Assembly (NCBI GenBank): GCA_907163345.1
Contig: CAJQUN010000220.1
Location: 490,001-554,000 of the forward strand
Source: Haberlea rhodopensis
Lineage: Eukaryota; Streptophyta; Magnoliopsida; Lamiales; Gesneriaceae
DNA length: 64,000 nt
Reading direction: 5' to 3'
The notes under the pieces are model-generated. The model was given only the letters and a program-made list of their open reading frames with translations. It ran no database searches and had not been told where the DNA came from. The position numbers and the translations under genes are program-made. Below, one piece after another: positions 44,977-56,846 of this stretch (positions are counted from its first letter, which is position 1; the number at the start of each line of letters is the position of its first letter).

Positions 44977-47900
44977 ATGGCAGACAGAATACCACATGAT
45001 GAGGTTGGGGATGCCATGAGTGGCAATGCGAGTGTTGGAGTGGCGTCTGTGCCACCACCACCATTTGGGCATGGGCCAGTAGAACAGGTACTGTTACCTG
45101 GGGAGTTAACTTTGACACAATTCTGAGTTATCAACCACCTCGCTTTGAGGGTACTGAATCAGGGGAACAAGCAGAGGAATGGTTGGAACGGATTGATCAG
45201 ACTTTTGTGTCAGCACCATGTGCCAAGTCTGCTTGGGTACGTTTGGCAGAGTTCCAATTGGCGAAGAAAGCCATGATGTGGTGGAAATCCACCTTGATTG
45301 AGCTGAGAGCTCAGACAAGCAGTGAACTGGGATGTTTTCAGAACGAAGTTTCTTGATCACTATTTCTCTGTTGCTGCAAGGCAGAGGAAAGAGGATGAAT
45401 TTACCAATTTGAGACAGGGATCAATGACAGTGTCTGATTATGCTGTGCAATATTCTTCATTGCTACGGTATGTACCACATATCGCTGCAAACACAAAGGC
45501 AAAGATCAGACAGTTTGTGAAGGGCTTGAGGCCTGAGTTGTTTGATAGGGTGATTTCCAATAACCCTACTTCCTATGAGGAAGCATTGACGAGAGCTGAG
45601 ATGGCTGAGATTACAGTTGGTGTATATAAGGATGTAGGACAATCCTAACCACCTACATCAGAGAGTATGAGACCTAGAGGAGAACAATTCAAAGGATCAC
45701 GAGGAGGTGCATCTTCCTCTAGATTTAGTGGGAAGCGATTTGTTCAGCGCAAGGGTAGTGAACGAAGTCCAAAGGGATAGTCCCAAGGGAGTAGCAGTAG
45801 CAGTGGTCGAGGATTACAGTGTTTTAAATGTGGAGGACCACATTTTAAAAGAGATTGTCCACAACTTGATACTCCAGTTTGTTATCGTTGTGGGAGGACC
45901 GGACATATGATTAGAGATTGTCCTCAAGCTGGGGGACAACAGATGAGAGGGAACATATCAGAGAGTACAGTGCAGCAGAGACCACAGGGTGTTCCACGGA
46001 CAGGTGGAGGACAGAGGACAGGACCACCTCAGGTTCAGGTGTATGCACTGAACAAAGAGCAAGCGGAGGCAGCTCCTGATGATGTGATTGCGGGTAAGTG
46101 TAATTTATTTACTTATCCTGCTTTACTTTTGATTGATACTGGTGCATCACATTCCTTTGTTGCACAAGCGTTTATTGATCGGTATCATATATGCTCGTCT
46201 CCACTATTGATGCCTCTGTATGTCTCGACACCCATGGGAACTACTGTAATGCCTTGTCAGAGTGTATCTTATTGTGTTATTCAGTTTGATGCTGAGTATG
46301 GGATACATGCCGATTTGATTGTGTTAGATATGATGGATTTTGATTGTATTTGGGTATTGATGTGTTGAGTAGTTATAAAACAATTGTAGACTGTTGTCAA
46401 AAGACAGTGAGATTTCAGTCTGATACCGGAAATCAATGGATCTTCTATGGACAAGGATCACGTACCAAGATTCCATTGATATCTGCTCTTAGAATGTCTC
46501 GTTTGTTAGAACGTGGACATACAGGATATGTGATCTATGTTGTGGATGTCACAGATAAGAAAATAGAAAGAAGAGTGGAGGATATACCAGTGGTTGCAGA
46601 GTATGCAGATGTATTTCCAGATGAGATTCCTAGTTTTCCGCCAAGTCGAGAAGTAGACTTTGGTATTGAGTTAGTGCCTGGTACTTCTGCAATTTCAAGA
46701 GCACCATATCGAATGGCACCATCTGAATTGAAAGAATTGAAAACTCAATTGCAAGATCTATTGGACAAGGGGTACATACGTCCTAGTGTATCGCCTTGGG
46801 GTGCTCCGGTATTATTTGTTAAGAAGAAGGATGGTTCAATGCGACTTTGCATTGATTATAGACAATTGAACAAGGTAACTATAAAGAATAAATATCCTCT
46901 TCCTCGTATTGATGATTTGTTTGATCAGTTACGGGGATCTACAATCTATTCTAAGATTGATTTGAGATCTGGATATCATCAAATAAGTGTGAAGGAAGGA
47001 GATGTACAGAAGACAACATTTAGAACTCGGTATGGACATTATGAGTTCCTAGTAATGCCATTTGGAGTGACAAATGCTCCAGCTGTCTTCATGAGCTTGA
47101 TGAATCGAGTTTTCCAGGATTACCTTGATCAATTTGTCATTGTATTCATTGAATATATTGATCTATTCTCGGAGTGAAACTGACCATGTCCAACATTTAC
47201 ATCTGGTGTTACAGTTATTGATAACACATCAACTATATGCCAAACTCAGTAAGTGTGAGTTTTGGTTGACCAGTGTCGGATTTTTGGGACATGTGATCTC
47301 TAAAGATGGCATATCAGTTGATCCGAGAAAGATAGAAGCGGTGTTGAATTGGTCATCACCTACGTCTGTGCCAGAGATTCGTAGTTTCTTGGGTTTGGCG
47401 GGATATTATAGACGATTTGTTGAAGGATTTTCAGCGATTGCCAAACCACTTACACAGCTGACACAGAAGGGAGTACCATTTAGATGGTCAGAAGCATGTG
47501 AGCATAGTTTTCAGGAATTGAAACATCGGTTAACTACTGCTCCAGTATTGATTATTCCATCAGAGCATGACAGGTTTGCACTTTACACTGATGCATCATT
47601 ACTTGGTTTGGGTTGTGTTTTGATGCAGGATAAACATGTGGTGGCTTATGCATCACGCCAGTTGAAGCCACATGAAATAAAATATCCAGTACATGATCTG
47701 GAGTTAGCTGCCATTGTCTTTGCTTTGAAGATATGGCGACATTATCTATATGGTACGTCGTTTACCATATATACTGATCATAAAAGTTTGAAGTTTTTAT
47801 TCACTCAAGCAGAGTTAAATATGAGGCAAAGGAGATGGATGGATCTCTTGAAGGATTATGATTGTGAGATCGAATATCATCCAGGAAAGGCTAATCTCAC

Positions 47901-49497
47901 AGCAGATGCCTTAAGTCGAAAAGTTCATACTACTGCTGATGAGATAATGCATTTATCAGCCTTGATGACTGCTTGTTGTACCTTGGGTTATAACTATGAT
48001 ATTGAAACAGTGCCAGTACGGGTATCAACATTGTTGGTTGAACCCGATATTTTTGAGAAAATCAGAATGGCACAAGGTACTGATGATGAGGTACAGCACT
48101 GGAAGGAAATGATATGTCAAGGAAAAACATCTCAATTTGTACTTGCAAGTGATGGAACTTTGAAGTACAGAAACTGTTGGGTAGTACCTGCTACATTAGG
48201 ACTACGCCAAGAAATACTACAATGTGCACATTGTAGTCGCTACAGTATACATCCTGGAGGAAAGAAAATGTATAAAGATTTGCGTACCCAATTCTGGTGG
48301 AAACGCAAGAAACATGATATGCTGAACTTTGTAAAACGGTGTTTGATCTGTCAACAAGTAAAAGCAGAACGACAAAGACCAGGAGGTGAATTGAGGAGTT
48401 TGGAGATTCCTCAATGGAAATGAGAACATGTTACAATGGATTTTGTTACCCATTTGCCACGTACTTTCTCTGGTTTTGATGCGATTTGGGTCATTGTTGA
48501 TAGATTGACGAAAGTAGCCCACTTCATACCTTACAGTATGACATTTACTTATTTGAAGATGGCTCAATTATATATTCAAAATGTAGTGAGACTACATGGT
48601 ATACCAGTGTCGATTGTATCGGATAGAGATCCGAGATTTGATTCTCATTTATGGGAAGGATTACAGTCAGTGCTAGGGACTGAAGTACGATTGAGTACAG
48701 CCTATCATCCTTAGACAGATGGACAAACAGAGCGTACAATACAGACGCTTGAGGATATGTTACGAGCATGTGTATTAGAGTTTGATAACTCATGGCAAGA
48801 GTCATTGCCATTAGTGGAATTTTCATAAAATAACAGTTATCAATCTAGTATACAGATGGCACCATTTGAGGCATTGTATGGGCGACGCTGTAGATCGCCA
48901 TTATATTGGGATGATGTTGATCAGACTACACTCCATGGACCAGAAATGTTACGTGCAATGGAGGAGAAAGTAAAACTGATCAGGTTGAAATTACAAGCTG
49001 CTCAAGATAGACATGCTGCTTATGCCAATAAGCGACGTAGACCACTTGAATTCCAAGTTGGTGATCGAGTATTCTTGAAAATGTCACCTTTTAAAGGTGT
49101 TGGTACGATTTGGTAAGCGTGGAAGTTGTCTCCACGATACGTTGGTCCGTATGAAGTGTTGCAACGTATTGGTACGTTGGCATATCGCTTAGCACTACCG
49201 CCAGCATTGAGTAGTATCCATGATGTGTTTCATGTTTCATTGTTGAGGAAATATGAACCAGATCCGGGTCATGTATTGCCACCATCTAAAGTACAGTTGG
49301 ATACAAACGTGTCGTATGTGGAATGACCAGTACAGATTCTAGATAGAGCTGAGCGGACATTGCGTAACAAAGTAATTCAAATGGTAAAGGTACAGTGGGA
49401 TCGACGGGGTGTCGAGGAGGCAACATGGGAGACGGAGCAGCATATGATACAATAGTATCCCGAGTTATTTACTGGTATGACTTTACAGTTTTTATGA
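44977..49497 (+). pseudogene. Element 4 gag-pol polyprotein, heavily disrupted
   Basis: ATG at 44977. The frame breaks at a TGA (45124-45126) after LTLTQF through a one-base loss. The gag core resumes by 45322 (DEFTNLRQGSMTVSDYA). Zinc knuckles are CFKCGGPHFKRDC and CYRCGRTGHMIRDC. The protease motif is DTGASHSF (about 46135-46158). RT contains LCIDYRQLNK. A two-base loss at about 47150 falls exactly in the catalytic FIDD site and shifts the frame. RT end, RNase H and the integrase zinc region are open from 47165 to 48423. Stops follow at 48421-48423, 48712-48714, 48826-48828, 49114-49116, 49324-49326 and 49453-49455, across integrase and the chromodomain-like tail (VKVQWDRRGVEEATWE). Confidence 0.92.
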
Positions 49498-49626
49498 TAC
49501 TGTTGGCAAGTGATTAATATGATGTTGTTATATGATCATGTCTCTTATCTTATTGTAAAAGGATTGTTGATTTGATGTATATATATGCATGTTATGTATA
49601 TGCAATTTTGAGGACGAAATTCAATG

Positions 49627-49639
49627 AGTAGGGGAGAAA
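49627..49639 (+). promoter_or_regulatory. Polypurine tract of element 4
   Basis: AGTAGGGGAGAAA directly before the 3' LTR; GAGGACGAAATTC lies at 49610-49622. Confidence 0.85.
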
Positions 49640-51529
49640 TGTAATGCCTCGATCTCACGTATACATGTGTTATATGTTTATGGTGTAATTATGATTAATT
49701 ACAATATGATATGGACTCGGGTTCGGATTGAACCGAGGATGAATTAATACATGTATAAAATGATATATGGCAATGAATGAAACATATGGCAATGTATGAC
49801 TTGAATTAAATCAAGTGTAGTGGCATATCAAGTAAACTATGAGTATGCATTTGAATGTGCCTTAGAATGTACATGTGAGTTGCATTCCATATACATTTGC
49901 CATGAGTTTGAAGGGAATTACATGTGCATTTGTAATTGAATTTGAAGGTTTATATATATATCAAATCAGATTTTAGAACACATACTTCACCTTCCAACAC
50001 CTACAAATCTCTACCAAAAGCCTCTTCAAAACCTTGATTGATTTTCCATCTTTTGCTTGGATTTCACTAGAGAATTAAGCTAGGAAGTTGAGTGAAGTGA
50101 TTTCCTAACTTCTTGGTAAGGAATTTGTAGTTTTCAACTTGAATTGTGTAGTTAGTGTTGAAGTATGTGAATTTGAATATCAAATTGTTCATGCTTAGAA
50201 TCATAACATGTTTATATGCCAAGAATTGGATTCTAAGATGGTAGAAACATTTTACTAGTGATTGCATGAAACCTGTTTAAATGGTTGAAAGTGAGGTGTA
50301 GGAGAAACACCAAGAATAGAAGTAGAAAATCGCCATGGTTTTCTGAAAACAGAGGAGGCGATCAATCACTACCTTCGAGGCAATCGATCGCCTATGGCTA
50401 AACACGAGAATGGCGGTGCTTGAGCGATCGATCGCTTCAAGTAGGCAATCGATCACCTCAAGGCAGAAAGTTTTCCAAAGGAGTAGGCGACCGATCGCGT
50501 GAAAAGAGGAGATCGATCGCCTATGACCAAATCTTTAGGCGACCGATCGCCTCAAAACATGAGATCGATCGCCAGGGTCCAGAATTGGAAAAATGTTATA
50601 TTTTTTGTAGAATTTAATTTAATGCCTATGATAACATGATATATTGTTGGTATTGTTGTAGCATCATCACAGGGGACGGGACAACGAGGCGATTAGACAG
50701 CGACGCCTAATTTATATCGTTTTGTGTCGCAGAACAGGTACGTTTTGACGTACGAGTATATGATATTGTTGTGATGATGATGTGAGTATGTTATCATATG
50801 ATTAGTGGTATCATATGCATGTGTATTCATGAGATTTATATGATTGAGATGGATGCCACGATAGATATGTAGTATATGCTTTGGCTGAGATAGGTGCCAC
50901 GATAGATATGCCAGTGTTGGGCATATGCTTTGGCTGAGATTGTTGCCACGATAGGTATGCTACATATGCTTTGGCATGAGAGATATACGCCGGTTGGGTA
51001 TATGCTCTGGTTGTTATAGCATGTGAGGACGGTACTATGATATGGGCTGCTAATATGAAGATATGATGAGGTTCCACTGACATATTGAGCTGAGATAGGC
51101 ATATCATATTGGTCTGGTTATAACAGGATGATGAGATGAGACATGTCATGACATAATTGCATTTGATGATGCATGATACAGGACAATCACATTTGATGTT
51201 TATAGTGCTTTATCGTTTATGTTTTGTATTGATATCGCACTGGGATGGTTTTGTATATATACTCATGTTGTGTGATTGTTTCTGTAGGGACTCATAGACG
51301 TGGGAGGACGGGATTGTGAGTCTATTCCGCTGCGAGCTGAACCACTGCTTAGGAGTTGTTGGTTTAGGTTGTTGTTATGTATATATGATGTGTAGTTTTG
51401 ACATAGTTATGTCAACTTGTAACAACCTACATAACTAAACTCTTAATCAGGTGAATGTTTTACTTAATTCTAACTCACATATGTATAAATGAACTGATAC
51501 ATAGTGGATTAAGTAACGAGGACCCCACA
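49640..51529 (+). repeat. Element 4 3' LTR
   Basis: 1890 bp, TGTAATGCCT...CCCCACA, closely similar to the 5' LTR with scattered substitutions and small indels. Confidence 0.93.
50358..50572. repeat. CGATCGATCG palindrome array (element 4 3' LTR)
   Basis: Same layout as 43642-43860, with different single-base decay in several units. Confidence 0.9.
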
Positions 51530-51930
51530 ATCGCTATATATAGCTGGCGGCATGAACCATCGCTATATATACCTGGCGGCAATGAACCATCGCCAATAGA
51601 ATAGTCAATCCCTAGTTGCTATAGCATTGTATTTTAATGCACCTCGCTTGTCATGACCGCGGCACTAATACCCCTCGCTTCGACATATCAGCGGCATTGA
51701 ATAACCTCGCTCATAAATGTGACATGCGGCATCTACCATCGCTTCACATTTTAGCGGCAAATATTCTTTACTCGCTATGATATGACAGCGGCAAGTATTC
51801 TATCATCGCTTCAAATGACAGCGACAGAGCAATAAAATCATCACTCGTCCATAACAACGACTCATGGGATATTCACCAAGTACCCAATCTATACCTGCAA
51901 CCACAATGCATAATCCATATACCAATATAC
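51530..51930 (-). other. Outer element interior, segment 3: array end and LTR-like modules
   Basis: 51530-51605 is the end of the 28-bp array. From about 51610 the sequence is similar, module by module, to part of the element 2 LTR (CCTCGCTT...AGCGGCATTGAATAACCTCGCT, AAATGTGACATGCGGC, AGCGGCAAATATTCTTT, ACTCATGGGAT). No coding potential. Confidence 0.7.
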
Positions 51931-52505
51931 ATCGTTAAGAGTGTATTTTAATGCACCCCGCTTCAAATGTGACATGCGGAATTTACCATCGCTTCAACAT
52001 TTAGTGGCAAAGCATTAAAATCATCACTCGAATATATATGCAACCACAATGCATAATCTATATCCCAATATACATCGCTATGAGTGTATTTTAATGCACC
52101 TCGCAAATGTGACATGCGGAATTTACCATCGCTTCAACATTTAGCGGCAAAGCATTAAAATCATCACTCGAATATATATGCAACCACAATGCATAATCCA
52201 TATCCCAATATACATCGATATGAGTGTATTTTAATGCACCTCGCATCAAATGTGACATGCGGAGTTTACTATCGCTTCAGCATTTAGCGGCAAAGCATTA
52301 AAATCATCACTCGAATATATATGCAACCACAATGCATAATTCATATCCCAATATTCATCGCTATGGGTGTATTTTAATGCACCTCGCGTCAAATGTGACA
52401 TGCAGAATTTACCATCGCTTCAACATTTAGCGGCAAAGCATTAAAATCATCACTCGAATATATATGCAACCACAATGCATTTTCATATCCCAATATGACC
52501 CTGCA
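51931..52505. repeat. 140-143 bp tandem repeat, about four units
   Basis: TTAG(C/T)GGCAAAGCATTAAAA recurs at 52001, 52141, 52284 and 52427. Each unit also has AATATATATGCAACCACAATG, GTGTATTTTAATGCACC and AAATGTGACATGCGGA. The unit is built from the LTR-like modules found just upstream. Confidence 0.92.
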
Positions 52506-52670
52506 ACCACCATGGTTAGCAACAACATATTCCAATTATGAACACATATCATAAACACACATAAGCAACATAGTTGTGTCACACAACACTAACTACTATC
52601 ATGCATAAGTATGTCCTACCCATTTCCATCGACATGTTCCTAGGCCCTCAACTGCCCCAAAGAGCAAACA

Positions 52671-52684
52671 TGGCTCTGATACCA
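52671..52684 (-). promoter_or_regulatory. Primer-binding site of the outer element
   Basis: The minus strand reads TGGTATCAGAGCCA, initiator-Met tRNA type, 4 nt from the 5' LTR. It fixes the minus orientation of the outer element. Confidence 0.92.
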
Positions 52685-52688
52685 CTGA

Positions 52689-55000
52689 TGTAAGGACCCC
52701 CGTGTCCTTAACCCGTGATTAGTGTATTTACCTATGCATTTAGTGCATACAATCATATATGTAGGGGAAAGCCACTTGCTATCATATGACAAAACATGCC
52801 ATAATAAAGTTTCTTACATTATTTCATATAATGTCCACTCTTCCCCAACCAAGTCCACATACATATCATGCACCCTTGTAATACACTAACATGCTCTCAG
52901 TTCATTTAGCAATTCAATAAACAATTGCGTGCGACCAATAAATGAAAAGAGAAAGGCCCTTGCCTTTTTATACAAACCATATACATATAATAGTGCTCAC
53001 ATGCGAGCATCAAACAAGTATATGTGTATCAAATGTACAAAACACTGTACTCAATACCGTCACTGATACTTCGATCCTGGAAGCACCTCCAATCCATAGC
53101 TCGAGCTCAATTCCAAAGCCATCGATGTACCTATTCACCTGCCCCAACAGAGACAGCCCCAACACGGGGTGAGCATACCAATATCCCAAATCCAATAAGC
53201 ACAATATTACAATTCATAATTTACACAATGTAAAGGCTATGAATATTAAAAGACACTCCCTGGACGGCATCATCCTCATCCGGATCCCCTGTGCTGTTCC
53301 TGTTCTCAAAATAATCAAAACCATCAAATTCCCAAATGTCAGTTAACCATTACATTGATTAACTAATCAGTTTCCCACATTCTAATACCATAATCAATAA
53401 AATCAAATCATTAAACAACGATTACATATATTCCATAGATCTCACTAATGGTTTCATGGTTCTATTTCATTGCTCGCTCTACAATAGCGGCATTTTAATC
53501 TCACGCACGCTCAACAGCGGCGGCGTCATAACCGATGTTCGCTCAATAGCGACATCATCCCAACCATTGCTCGCTCAAAAAGCGGCACCATATAATTACC
53601 AATGCATATCAAGTGATTACAATTACCATATATTGTTCATGCACAACAATTGCAATAATATGTTTAAAGCTATGCTCGTACGTTATACGTACCATATAAT
53701 TTCATAGACTGAACCAAACCTTGGCTGAGTCCCGCGACCCGATGAATTATGTGTTACCACATAAAATTACGCATAATCAAATATAAGCATGCAACCACGT
53801 ACCCAAGCACGTTTACAACCTCTAAATATATCGTCAATCCTTGACGATTTACCATTTAAAAGACTCCGGGCTAAGCATGCATAATACCCAAAATGTTTCA
53901 TTTTAAGTTGTACAAAGGTTAACCAATTACTCAATCGAGTATTCCATTTTCTTATTAAGATTTGGCTCCAACCATTTCATTTTAAAGTATAGCATTCCCA
54001 ATTGGAATGTAGACATTGCCCCGAAAATTGGCTAATTAAACCTCGATTTCAAAATCTTGACATTTTCCAAAATTTCGAAAATCAAAGGAAACAGGGCCGC
54101 GATCGATCACCACCTCCTCGCGATCGATTACGAGAACCTACTGCCCGAAAAAATGCATGCCGCGACCGATCGCCTAGACCCCCGCGATCGATCGCCCACT
54201 TTTCGCGATCGATCGCCGCGACTGTTCATTGTCACCCCAAAATCAGTATCATGCCGCGATCGATCGCGACCTGCGGGTTTCCGAAAAATTCGAGCTTTAA
54301 TGGTGTTTTTCACATCCAAACTCAAAACCAACACCCCATACACATTCAACACCTCCAATACTCCATTTAAAACCAATAAAAACACCAAAAACATAAATTG
54401 GGGATTTTTACCAAAAATCCCCAATTTCCAATTCCAACCCAAAACCTAACCAAAATCCACAATCCTACTATCAAATCGAAGATAAGGACGAGGGGAAGAA
54501 TAATACCTGATTATCTTCGAGAAATCCGGCTCCCGCGCCGAGCTTCCAGTAATTTTTCTCCAAAGAGAAAAAGAGAAGGGTTTTGGGGAGATGGGGCGCG
54601 AAGAGAGAGGGAGGAGAGAGGAGAAATTCAGTGCAATGACGGAATACCGAGTCCACTTGGTATATATAGTACCAAGGCTCCAAAATACCAAGTCCTCCAC
54701 AAATACATCATGACTCATTAAAAATCATCTGTTTTCAATAATTATCTCTCAAGCCTCAAATTCCATTACCAGCCCCAGTACACAGTACCCCGGACCCCAG
54801 CTACCACCAAAAACCCAATTCCACGGTTTTTCACCACGGTGAGAATACAATCTCAACCTATGGATCCAACGATCCCAAAATACCCGATTTGACATCCTCG
54901 GGTGTTCCAACACCGTAATTAATTCATAATTGTCACAATTAAGATCCATTAAGGATCATTACCACATCGAGATTAACACCATTAATTATTGGGCATCACA
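52689..55000 (-). repeat. Outer element 5' LTR
   Basis: 2312 bp, uninterrupted, TGTAAGGACC...GGGCATCACA on the plus strand. On the minus strand a TATATA promoter is near 54660-54668, the CGATCG array at 54099-54268 and a GTACGTATAACGTACGAG motif starts at about 53692. Confidence 0.93.
54099..54268. repeat. CGATCGATCG palindrome array (outer 5' LTR)
   Basis: Six copies, three of them perfect. One unit fewer than in the 3' LTR (missing around GCGATCGATCGGCGCC, 5173-5188). Confidence 0.92.
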
Positions 55001-55005
55001 ACTAT

Positions 55006-55710
55006 TGAATTAATAATTAACTAACTTTATAAGATAATATATAAACAAGAATTCATATAGACAACATGTAAATATTTATGATTAATAAATGAAATCATCA
55101 TAAAATTATGACTTAACTGTAATTTGTTTCTTGTTGAAATTGATGAAACATTTAAAACTTATTTCGGACTATTTTCAACATAGCAAGAACTTCTATGTAG
55201 TTTTCTCATAGCTCGATAAAAAACTATTTAATGTTCGTGCTGCTTTAAAAGTTTTTTTTTCCCGAAAAAGAGGCTATATAGTATAATTGTTATCTCAACT
55301 TCATCATCTTTATCAACTTGTCAATTACATCTTTGCAGTTATATTATTATTATTTTTGATAATTAATTTATAAATTAATAAGTACTGATTTATAGATAAT
55401 TTAATATATGCTAAATTAGTATGATTTTCTCAACCCCAAATCTGTTATTTATAAAAGGTTAACTGTATTTTCTTATATTTTAAGATCATTATTGAGAAAA
55501 AATATTTTCAAAATCTTTATGTTATTAAAAATCTTATAAATAAAATTTAACTTTTTTGTAAAAAATGAAAGGGTCAAACCGTAACCGTAATCGGTGGTAA
55601 ATCATAACCGTAATCGGCGGTTCATGAATTCTAACCGGAATAGGCTACGAATGTTAAGGTTGATAGTCGAGTTTTTTTGAACCGTCGAACCGCTGGTTCT
55701 GAATCGTGAT
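55006..55710. mobile_element. Right half of hAT-like target element (tentative)
   Basis: AT-rich interior followed by AACCGTAACCG, AATCGGCGG, AACCGGAATAGG and GAACCGTCGAACCGC at 55575-55700. These motifs are partly inverted relative to the left half (the reverse strand gives ACCGCCGATTACGGTTATGATTTA-like order). Exact ends unresolved. Confidence 0.3.
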
Positions 55711-56839
55711 ACTATATGCAATGTATGTTTTGTTGGGAGACGGACCAAACATTTGTTTTCTATGCAAAATATAGTAATTCTCAAGCCCATATCGCTTTAT
55801 TCATTTTTTCTTCAATAAAAAAAATATATTATTGCGTGTGTCTGAATCCGATTAAAGTATAAGATTTAACGTTAAATTGGTCAAAGACGTAGCAAATTGG
55901 AGTTTATAATTTGACGACATATTTATAATGAGCAACTGGCATCTGGGCCTCCCCCGTCCCGCGACACGATCTTCGAGGCTTAAAATAATATATCATGCTT
56001 ACTCATTCGACTAACTTTATGAATGCGGCGAGCCGTGTCAGCCGTCGGTGGTGGCCGGGATTTTCCTGGCCCACGCCGCCGCGGCCGGTTCCTACCACCT
56101 ATGACTTTCCCACCTTGTATAAATAAGATACTGTAGAATCTAAGTTTAAGATTTGTTTAATTACACTCCGATTAGGTAATAACCAAAATGGGTTTCTTTT
56201 TTGTATTATAATATTTAATTTAAAAGTATTATTCAACTAAATTAAGAACTTTTAATTAAAAATTATATTTGTTTCAAAAGTTTGTATTAAATAAAGGTAA
56301 ATATCAGAAGAAAATAATAGAGTTTGACTAATTTGGTGTGAAAAACTATGGAAACATAATTTTTATTTTTGGAAATTTCCATATTTTCCCTGTCCCTGCC
56401 GTTTTTGGGTTGTTCCTCATGTTTTTTTTTATAAATGGAATGATATCATACTTTATTTCGTATTATATTTTCTATTTACACCAATATATGGGATATAATA
56501 ATTTCAATGATGTAAGATTTACTTGCCAAAACAATTAAAAATAAATATTACATATATCTTCCCAATATTTCACACTATCTAGTTTTTAACGAATAGATGA
56601 AAATTTTATATTTTTTCCAGATGATTTGATATAAAAATAAATAATATTGAGATATGAATTATTGTTTAAACTAGTCGAAAAGAATTCATAATTATTTAAA
56701 TTGAAAATAGTCTACATATAATTTTATTTATTTATATAGTATAAACACGATCTTCCCTCGACATAAAGTAAAATCTACAATAACAAAGAGAATTATTATT
56801 ATTTTTGAAAAATATAACAAACAAACAGATTTTGCGACC
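55711..56839. other. Upstream intergenic region of the CRF gene
   Basis: Mostly AT-rich. A GC-rich patch at about 56022-56110 (GCGGCGAGCC..., GCCGCCGCGGCCGG) stands out but has no convincing frame. No RNA gene seen. Confidence 0.5.
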
Positions 56840-56846
56840 TATAAAA
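56840..56846 (+). promoter_or_regulatory. Candidate TATA box of the CRF gene
   Basis: TATAAAA in CCTATAAAACGG. Transcription starting about 30 nt later would give a leader of about 300 nt. I find no ATG between there and the gene's start codon, and the leader is pyrimidine-rich, as expected for a translated mRNA. A second TATATAG at 57126-57132 would leave only about 20 nt of leader. Confidence 0.4.

Larger units (their letters stand above)
42915..51529 (+). mobile_element. Element 4: decayed Ty3/gypsy chromovirus
   Basis: TGTCATGCCT at 42915 and GGACCCCACA ending 51529, with ATCGC at 42910-42914 and 51530-51534, inside the 28-bp array of the outer element. LTRs are 42915-44814 (1900 bp) and 49640-51529 (1890 bp), the primer site is 44819-44830, the coding relic 44977-49497 and the polypurine tract 49627-49639. 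Its sequence is AT-richer than element 3 and carries many stops. Confidence 0.95.
3661..55000 (-). mobile_element. Outer non-coding Ty3/gypsy-type LTR element, carrying six nested insertions
   Basis: The plus-strand ends are TGTAAGGACA at 3661 and GGGCATCACA at 55000. They are flanked by the 5-bp duplication ACTAT (3656-3660 and 55001-55005). The element runs on the minus strand: the 5' LTR is 52689-55000, an initiator-Met-type primer site lies at 52671-52684, and the 3' LTR is the split copy 3661-5452 plus 27022-27506. A GAGGACGAAAT motif typical of Tekay/Del-like chromoviruses lies just inside the 3' LTR (near 27530-27545). The non-nested interior is only about 4.4 kb. It holds no gag or pol and is rich in tandem repeats, so this is a large non-autonomous derivative that would depend on proteins from relatives. 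Confidence 0.9.

Noticed and set aside
56022..56110. GC-rich patch as a CpG island or exon
   Set aside because: Too short, no sustained frame, and no splice or start context. More likely a transposon end or GC-rich spacer. Left as a remark only.
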